This document shows positions 57,024 to 64,000 of a stretch of 64,000 nucleotides of DNA, one piece after another (the stretch's first letter is position 1; the number at the start of each line of letters is the position of its first letter). Source of the DNA: Madurella fahalii (lineage: Eukaryota > Ascomycota > Sordariomycetes > Sordariales); assembly GCA_029876055.1 (NCBI GenBank), contig CM056875.1, positions 7,093,001-7,157,000 on the forward strand, written 5' to 3'. A program made the position numbers and the translations under genes. The notes beneath the pieces were generated by a model. The model saw nothing but the letters and a program-made list of their open reading frames with translations, was not told the origin of the DNA and ran no database searches.

Positions 57024-59174
57024 ACGTGCATGATAAGCGAGCGATCCAGACAAGCGAGCGATCCACTTTCCAACGCAACACACCTCTTCTATACAAAACA
57101 TCACATTGCTCTACGACTAATAATGGAAAATCTTTCGTACGAAGCCAAAATGCAACTGGCGCTCAACGCTAGTCAACGAGACCAAAATCTTAGCGGCCGA
57201 GCTGTAGCGAAAATCTATACCGTTAATAAGGATGTCGGAAACACGGCACCTCTGAATCTTGGGAAAATGACAGTTGAGGATTTTTATGTGTCTTGTGTTG
57301 ATCGTGTTCCTTGTCCCCTTCTCTCGTTTTTCTTCGCTGGAGAGTTGGCTCCTTTTATAGACGAGATACACGTAGAGGATGACGTCCGTATAGTGGCGCA
57401 GTTGGCTGCCAGTCTTCCTTAGCTCAATAGAGTACATGGGTTTGGCTCCCGCACTAGATCCTGTGATCCTGATCCTTTGGCACCCGATCCTTTTGACAAA
57501 GGATACCCTCCGTCACCGACGTGCCGGTCGGCCTGTAAGATGCGATATACCAGCTAATTCACGTAAGCTTACGGATTTGGAGGAGAAAACGATTATTCAA
57601 TATATAATTGAGCTATGTACACACGTATTTCATCCTCGGCTCGCGTACGTAGAAGATATGGCCAACCGATTGCTACGCGAACGCGACGCGTCGTCTGTTG
57701 GTATACAATAGGTTTATAACTTCGTTAAGTGCTAACTAGAACTTCGAATACGTTTTATATGTAAATACGACTACCAAAGGGCCAAATACGAAGATCTAAA
57801 AGTTATTTACAAGTGGTTTGCACTTATATATAATATTAAAGTCAAATATAGTATTCTCGACGACGATTCGTATAACTTCGATAAGACTAGGTTTATAATA
57901 GGCATTATTATCGCCTCTATAGTAGTTATTACCTTAGATAGCTGTAGTAGGGCTAAATAAGCCTAGCCTAGTAATCGAGAGTAGGTTATAGTTATCTAAG
58001 GAGTAAATGTCTTAGGCTAGGCTATCCTACTATTTATTATCTTGGCTAGGCAATATTACTTTACCAATTAGTATTAAAAGTACAACCTTCCGGCTACCTA
58101 GTGTATTGCAATAACTGATAATAGTTAGACTACTAATAAGAAAGGTATAGATTAGATTCGGTACTTTGATTTATATACAGTATCTCGTATAAAGGGCAAA
58201 TATCGGCTGCTAATCCTTAACAGCTACGATAGCTATTACTCTGAAGAATTCGAGACCTACTACTAGGAGTACAACATTATTACACTTTATATGCCTCTAT
58301 ACTTTTTATACATACTCTAGCCATTGGATATTAGCTGTTTTAGGCTATTGAAAAAGGTATATGGCTACTAAATTAAGCAGTTAATGCAGATGAACATTAT
58401 ATATATCAGTAAATTAGAGTTTCTTTATATATTCAGAAAGGCGTTTTTTACTTCAATTATAGAAAGTAATATCCAAAGGGGATTTGCCGGAGCCGGGCTT
58501 ATACCGTACGATCCAGAAAGGGTGATATCTAAGCTAGATATATATATTCAGACTCCAATACCCCCAGCCTCAAGCCCAGGTACAGCACTACCTTAGCTCT
58601 CTCAAACACCATATAACCCTCGAGAAGTTACTTCACAGTCAGAGCTTATCAAAAATCGAATATCTAACTATTATAGTAGCTCCCCAATACCTATACTGGC
58701 TGCTGTAGACCGATTAGCTAAAGGTATAATAGCTGTAATACATGAGGTTGCTCTTCTACTATATGGAGGTCTCAGCATTTTGAAAGGCCAATAAGGGGCT
58801 TAGTAAACGACGGAGAGCCAAAAAAACACGTATACGGCTTGGAGGGTTACTTACTATACAGGAGACACAGGATCTACTAGATTAGAAGGCTGTAGGTGAG
58901 CAGTTGGTCCAGGAAACGCGACAAAATGGTAGTAGTACAGGGGGGTCTCATACGAAGATTCGGTGCTGTAGCGTATGCGGAAAGCCTGGGCATAATGCAC
59001 GCACATACAAAGAGGCTGCAGAATCATCTGATTCATCTGTTTCTGATTCAGTTATTGTTATTTCCTAGTGTTGTGGTTGTATAATTGAAGATAGATGTGG
59101 TGGGGTAGTGGAAAATGGATCGCTCGCTTATCTGGATCGCTCGCTTATCTGGATCGCTCGCTTATTATGCACGT
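57024..59174 (+). mobile_element. RIP-decayed pogo/Fot1-type (Tc1/mariner) transposon
   Basis: The ends ACGTGCAT..ATGCACGT are flanked by TA on both sides, the Tc1/mariner target duplication. The subterminal TIRs carry tandem copies of AAGCGAGCGATCC, two on the left and three on the right. Transposase traces run from MENLSYEAKMQLALNAS (57123) through RHRRAGRPVRCDIPANSRKL, TDLEEKTIIQYIIELCTHV and YVEDMANRLLRERDASSVG, then a very AT-rich, stop-rich core (57720-58380). They end with IQRGFAGAGLIPYDPERVIS and a zinc-knuckle-like CSVCGKPGHNARTY near 58966-59010, whose last Cys has become Tyr. Without the nested LTR the element would be about 1.88 kb, normal for Fot1-like elements. Confidence 0.85.
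57233..57498. mobile_element. Solo LTR nested in the pogo transposon
   Basis: The 266-bp insertion begins TGTC and ends GACA and is flanked by the 5-bp direct repeat AAGGA (57228-57232 and 57499-57503). Removing it with one repeat copy restores the transposase reading KIYTVNKDTLRHRRAGRP. TG..CA ends plus a 5-bp target duplication are LTR-retrotransposon hallmarks; no internal retroelement sequence remains, so it is a solo LTR. Confidence 0.8.
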
Positions 59175-59429
59175 TATACGATTGAAATGCTAATTTGGAA
59201 ATATGGCTATAAGGTGCGAGTCCTGATATAACAAGCCCTCGTATACGAGGCAGGTATTGTAGCCGATGTTAGTTAGCGAATAATTCAATAGACGATAGGT
59301 ACACTTGAATACCGCAAATACATAGCGTATCGGAAGAGGTAGGTCTCGCCGGCAACTGCGAAGAAACGGCTCGAGGCTACAACTATAGCTTCTCATGAAT
59401 GCCCTACACCTCAATATTAGTATAATATC
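59175..59429. other. Spacer between transposon remnants
   Basis: Short stretch of decayed sequence, probably the 5' part of the next transposase fragment. Nothing clear was read. Confidence 0.4.
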
Positions 59430-59780
59430 TGGTGGTCTAACGAGGATCATTTTTCCCTTAGGTCCGAAGGCCGAGTTATAATTATTCGAAAGCCAAGTCA
59501 ACGGCATTACCAAGATTATATTCAAGAAATTCGCGAACTAGAAGAAAAGTATCTTAAACGACTTTACACCTAGGCTGCAATTAGGTGGAACTTTAAGTTA
59601 GAACTCTACTTCTACGAGATCCTTGGAAATATAAATAAGAAGATATTGCTATAGGTATACCACAACGAGATCCTCGAGAAGGCTATTAGTCCTTGGCTTA
59701 TTGTATGGAAATTGGTATGGGAAACGTTGAAGGTCAACTCGGAACCAATGCAGCCAGCCTCTATAAGCGGCAAAATAGAA
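59430..59780 (+). mobile_element. DDE transposase fragment (mariner-like)
   Basis: One plus-strand frame reads EDHFSLRSEGRVIIIRKPSQ.., then RHYQDYIQEIRELEEKYLKR, AAIRWNFKLELYFYEILGNI and VYHNEILEKAISPWL. The last two pieces resemble the region before the EEDGDSGHG motif of fungal DDE endonucleases. Two in-frame TAG codons (59571-59573 and 59652-59654) stand where CAG would fit. Only a fragment is present. Confidence 0.6.
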
Positions 59781-59820
59781 AATTACCTGCTAGGCAAAGG
59801 TTTTAGCTTAAAATAGCTCT

Positions 59821-60220
59821 TGTCACAAACTACCAACTACACCAAACACCCAAAAGGTGGGGAGCTCCACGATTGTTAGTCGTAGAATGCTAAACCTGCA
59901 TTTTATCTGACACATCCCCTCAGCTCTAAAGACATCCTGAGGGTTTAGGGCTGGAGACCTTTTGCCTCCTGGAGACCACCAACTCCGTTTACCCGCACCT
60001 CGTCTCGAGCTTATGTAAGGTCTTAGCGCTTTTCGCCGGGTGGCAGATCTGCTCTGCGGGGGAATCGAACCCACGACCTTTTAATCAGCTAGCACCAAAG
60101 AGGCACTGAGACTCTTAATTGTCACAAACTACCAACTGTCAGATAAAATGCAGGTTTAGCATTCTACGACTAACAATCGTGGAGCTCCCCACCTTTTGGT
60201 GCAGTTGGTAGTTTGCGACA
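59821..60220. mobile_element. 400-bp foldback element with tRNA-like core
   Basis: The left arm (59821 to about 59912, starting TGTCACAAACTACCAACT) is the near-exact reverse complement of the right arm (about 60135-60220, ending AGTTGGTAGTTTGCGACA), with a 7-base difference in one arm. A second copy of the terminal motif lies at 60120-60137, and a third partial copy follows at 60219-60250. Between the arms, the minus strand carries a consensus-type pol III B box (GGTTCGATTC, about 60062-60071) and tRNA-like flanks. It may be a tRNA-derived foldback or SINE/MITE chimera. Confidence 0.65.
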
Positions 60221-60412
60221 CCAACTACACCAAACACCCAAAAGGTGGGGATTATAGTCACGTGGCTCAGACCTTTTCTACTTCAGCTCTTATTACCAAA
60301 GGAGGATAGCGTCGATCCTTCCAGGGCATGGAAGCAGGGGTGATCAGAGGCTGAGAGCCGGGTCTTGGATGTTGTTTCGTCCTCTCTAACAACTTCCAGA
60401 TCAGCAGCCGCG

Positions 60413-62960
60413 ATGGATCCGTTGAGCGTTGCAGCTTCCGTAGCTGGGCTACTCACTGCCGCCGCGTCCATTTCCAAAGCACTGGCTCCCTACGTAGCAG
60501 CGGCGCGCGGGACGCCTCAAATCGCACTTCAAGTCAAGGCCGAAATCCAGGAGGCCTCCATTTTCCTCGCAACGCCCCAGAGCCTCACCTCCGACATCGC
60601 CTCCGTCCCCACCCAGCAAACCGCGCTGATACAAGTAGACCAACTCGTCGCCATCCTGACCAATGGTGTTTTTGTCTTCTCGGATCTCGAGGAATGCGTG
60701 GGCACCTTGCCCCAACCAGACGCATCCCCCATGCCCGCCCTCAGACATCGATTGCAATGGTTGCGCAAGGAGAACGACCTCAGGTCCATTCTAGCTCGGC
60801 TTCAGGGCTTCAAGTCGTCAGTTTCCCTGATACTGGCCATTCTCCAGAGCAATTCGCTGCTGCAGGCGGAACAATGCCGTACCGAACTCAGCAATAACGT
60901 CTCCCTGCTTCTGAGGAGCGCGCAGGATTTGTCCCGTCGGCTGATGAACCTGGAGAGCGCGTTTGACTCGCAGAGTACCCTTACAACAAGACCAGATATC
61001 ATCCATGAGGCGGATGATGAGGGGACAAGCACAGCGCCAGATCTAGCGACATATCAAGTCTCGGGCCGGGAGAACAACTCCACAGACTCAGAACCCGGCC
61101 CATGGACGTCAGGTTTTGAATTCGAGGATGACCTCAAGGTGTCTCGGCCGTACCGACGCGCACAAAATGACACCATGGACGTTTCCCGCCGCAGCTCGAT
61201 CGCTCTCTCGCATGCCTTGTCCGCGTTGACGGGCATCAGCCTCAGCGACATTTCCACCCTCTCTATCATTGCATTACCAGTCTATTCCGACGAAATCTCC
61301 AACTCCCACCACTACAAATTTACCAGTCAGGAGCTGGAACCAACGGATGAACCGATTTCCAAGCCACGATTTGCCACTGGCTCACTGCTGCGCGAGTGTC
61401 TCGAGGTCCAGATGCAGCTGTCCCAGTTTCCATTCTTTGCGAATCTCTTCGAGGCAGCGAGTACCGAGGAGCGCCATAACCGGAACCACCCATTTCATCT
61501 GCTTCAGAGCGTTTTCAGAAAGGGCTACCCTCTTCTCGCATTAGCTCATGCCTTGCGAGATGAGGGCGATCCGGTTCTCCTGTTCTCTTGCGCCTCGGGG
61601 GATCTCACATTTGAGCCTTTCTCCACTCAGGCAGAGACCCTAAGGAACGCGCCACACAAGCGGCCGAGGCCTTGTCTACATTCTCACTATCTCCGGACTT
61701 TACGACAGACACGCTACCGACTACCGGTGATGTCACTGGGACACAAAGCGTCGGTTTTTTGAAAGTAGGCGTGTCAGAACTCCTTTGTAACATGGCGCTA
61801 ACTCCACAAAGGTCCTTGATGTCATCAAGAAATGGATAGCTCTCAAATTACAGCCCCTTGATACCTTCGCCGTGGATATCACATTCAACCGGAAAATGAA
61901 ACGCTGGCATCAACAAACCTCCTTTGACTCCATGGGTGACGAGCTCATCGAGCAGAGTATCGACAACTTCCGCCAACTCCAAGAACTCGCCATCATAGAG
62001 GACGAAGTCAGGCGATCCACATTGTTGGCTACTGACGAAGCTCGCAATATTTTTGTCCAACTTCGTAAAATTCAGGAGTCGGAGCTCGACTTTCTCTTGG
62101 ATATCGAAACAAACCTACTCTGAGAGCCTCGAGACCAGTGTTGGTCCACAGCACTCCGGCGGTGGTCCGAGGGAAAAGATGCCTATGCCTGGCTTATTTC
62201 CAACCAACCCCGCCTCAGTGACTTGCTACGATCCAGGTTCAGCGAAGAAAGCTTGGCATCCCCAAACCGGAGCTCCGGCCCCTCGGCTGTGATATTCAGA
62301 ACGTCCTTGAGGCTCTTGGCATTTCCTGCCACGTTACTGAACGCCAAATTGTTCTTTTTCAAGGTAGCACATCTCAAAGCACGTCTCGCTCTACCTTTGC
62401 CGACAAATCCAACGTCTTAGACAGCCGCCCGACGCCTGAACGAGATAACCCCAACGGACATCATCTTCAACGAGCGAGCAACCGACATTCTGGATGGAGA
62501 ATGGTTGCTGTCTCGGGTTGTAGACGAGGTTAACCGCGCTGTGAAGCAAGAAGAACTCAACGACGTCCTAGCTGACCTCAAAACAAACGTCTTGGATTGG
62601 AAAAACCACAATGTACACGCGTTTGGGGCCCTGTTGTTCTATGACATGGACGTCATATGCACTAAACCCGACCAACGCCCTGTAAGTCTTTCTTGTTCCT
62701 CATCTCTTGACCGAAGAATGTCACTGAGTCGACAAAATCAGAAATCACACCGAATGTATATTTTTACCGCCATCATATTGTTCGTGAGAGAAAAGAAGAC
62801 CACAGGCTCCAGGCACCCTTCGTTCAGGCGAGATCGTGGTGTGCGACTGAGTCTCAAAGGCAGTCTATTCTTCAGGACATCGTATCGATCGATCCGGTCC
62901 TTGATCAGGGTATGTATCCGCTGAGCTATTGTGGAAGAACGAGACTAGATATGTTCAGTG
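60413..62960 (+). pseudogene. Damaged Cdc24-like RhoGEF with fungal N-terminal helical domain
   Basis: From MDPLSVAASVAGLLTAAASI (60413) the frame is open to 61762: an N-terminal fungal helical domain (about residues 1-200), a Ser-rich linker, then a Cdc24 calponin-like region (ISLSDISTLSIIALPVYSDE, CLEVQMQLSQFPFFANLFE, FRKGYPLLALAHAL). A frame change near 61640 leads to DPKERATQAAEALSTFSLSP and, after a 47-nt GTAGGC..AAG intron (GCTAAC branch), to VLDVIKKWIALKLQPL and the DH-like stretch ARNIFVQLRKIQESELDFLL. A TGA at 62121-62123 fits CGA-to-TGA. The PH-like part reads VNRAVKQEELNDVLADLKTN, VLDWKNHNVHAFGALLFYDM and later KSHRMYIFTAIILFVREK. RhoGEFs activate Cdc42/Rac for polarity; this copy is probably inactive. 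Confidence 0.65.
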
Positions 62961-64000
62961 CTGGTAATGATTAGGCGATCGTCTAGAAGCGAAGTCCTGT
63001 AAGATCTCCTGGAGGGAGGGGGGCGGGCAAGAGTGGATTGAGGCTAAATTTTCCTCGCCCCCTCGAAGTAACGAAGCTATGGAGAATATAAGGGCAATAA
63101 GAGAAGCAGGAAACCCGCCGGAAATTTTTTTGGCGTCATGAACCTACATAGATAGGGGGTCCGTCGGCTTCGCCATCACCAAGTTTCTGCAGGGTGGTCG
63201 GAACTGACGTACCCAGCCCTGTTATTGGCTCAAAGAAGGCCATGCTCTTTCCCTGCCCGCGATGGTGAAACAGACTTGAGCCCCCGAGCGGCGATGTGGT
63301 TAATTCGACTTCTGATGCTCTTCCCCATGGAACGCGACTCTGACATGAGGTCTGCAGTGTACGAAGATGGGAAAGGGCGTTGGATGTGTCGTTGCTTGTT
63401 TGCGGGACTCTGGTCGAGAGGAATCACGGCCGGTATGCGTCACACATAATGCTATCATCACCTCGCAACTACCGAGTCAATACGGAAAGCACCCGGCCAC
63501 TGTATCTTATCTCATCCCTCTCCTCCAGCGACGCGCGCCGTAACAACCTCAGGCGCCAGCCTCGCGGTATATACCCTCCCCCTCCCCCCTCCAAAAACAA
63601 GTACCTCTCATATTAACAATTACCAAAGCCTTCGGGGGCCACACGGCGTGCTGCAAAGTCGTTAACATACCAGGTTCGAATCCTGGACTGAGTGACGTTT
63701 CACCGCGCGGATGCGTTATGCGATGTGTCCGCACTCTGTGGGTCTTTGACTTGCTAATAGAGCGTTGACATTCTCCGGTGAAAAGTTCAATCAGACATAT
63801 TGAGGGTCAACCGGGGGACGCCGGCTCTGGAGATTAGGGTTCTGGGGGTTGTTCAAATGGGGAATTTCACTGGGCTAATTCTTTTTTTTTTTTTTTTTTT
63901 GGTTGTGTGTGTGCGTGTGTGCCTTCGATTCTGTACCATAAATAGTGTAGTTTATTTCTCTTAAAGTTAGAAAAAGAGGGTTAGAGAGAGGTTTGGGGAG
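62961..64000. other. Terminal gene-poor stretch
   Basis: About 1 kb without a recognised gene. A tRNA-like T arm (CCAGG TTCGAAT CCTGG, 63671-63687) occurs, but the upstream bases do not form a matching acceptor or anticodon stem. A T run (63882-63900) is followed by a GT-rich microsatellite to about 63921. Confidence 0.45.

Noticed and set aside
59990..60115. A functional tRNA on the minus strand inside the foldback element
   Set aside because: The T stem has a mismatch and the 5' side does not pair with the 3' acceptor; more likely a tRNA-derived relic.
63660..63697. Possible tRNA gene
   Set aside because: Only the T arm and B box are convincing; acceptor and anticodon stems cannot be formed, so it is left as a tRNA-like trace.

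Overview
The window looks like a chromosomal stretch of a filamentous ascomycete (Pezizomycotina; a Sordariomycete seems most likely). Protein-coding genes have short spliceosomal introns (about 45-100 nt) with GT..AG ends and CTGAC/CTAAC-like branch sites. Many predicted proteins belong to families typical of these fungi: Pth11-like rhodopsin-domain receptors, HET-domain proteins, DUF7580/HeLo-like proteins, GMC oxidoreductases and serine-rich single-pass membrane proteins. Decayed genes carry TAG/TAA/TGA stops of the C-to-T kind, and some repeats are very AT-rich, as expected if repeat-induced point mutation (RIP) has acted. All calls come from reading the sequence; no database search was run.

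Left part (1-12.3 kb): mostly ordinary metabolic and secretory genes. These are a secreted/single-pass membrane protein (1040-2418, +), a D-2-hydroxyacid dehydrogenase (2983-4379, -), a small multi-pass membrane protein (5142-5658, -), a GMC-family flavin oxidoreductase (6322-8407, -), a decayed DUF7580 gene (about 9300-10020, -) with an unassigned exon-like piece next to it, and a secreted glucose/sorbosone dehydrogenase-like protein (11039-12160, -).

Repeat island (13-16.3 kb): a LINE (Tad1-like) 3' end relic on the minus strand, followed by a 1,141-bp non-autonomous DNA transposon with perfect 52-bp terminal inverted repeats and an 8-bp target duplication. It carries a long 12-bp minisatellite.

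Middle (16.6-37 kb): a broken HET-domain gene, a small secreted protein (19460-20120), about 3.8 kb of decayed sequence, a Pth11-like receptor (23894-25059), a divergent pair made of an intact HeLo-like/DUF7580 protein (26301-28137, -) and an acuF-like C2H2 zinc-finger protein (28464-30756, +), an aspartic-protease-like membrane protein with one frameshift (32286-34062), and an ankyrin-repeat protein with a fungal STAND-type N-terminus (34796-36984).

Right part (38-64 kb): three more damaged HET or HET-like genes (37993-40071, 42840-44767, 47227-49270), an AIG1-like membrane GTPase (40899-41950), an intact SAM-dependent methyltransferase (44985-45947), a decayed M14 carboxypeptidase beside an intact type-B carboxylesterase, then a transposon-rich stretch (50157-50464 element; a pogo/Fot1 element 57024-59174 containing a solo LTR; a DDE transposase fragment; a foldback element with a tRNA-like core). 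Last comes a damaged Cdc24-like RhoGEF gene with a fungal N-terminal domain (60413-62960).

Taken together the right two thirds resembles a nonself-recognition (heterokaryon incompatibility/fungal NLR-type) region: four HET or HET-like genes, two HeLo/DUF7580 genes, an AIG1-type GTPase, an ankyrin protein with a STAND-type N-terminus and a RhoGEF with a STAND-like N-terminus. Most of the HET genes are broken, while the DUF7580/C2H2 pair and the ankyrin gene are intact. That functional reading is inference from family membership and clustering.
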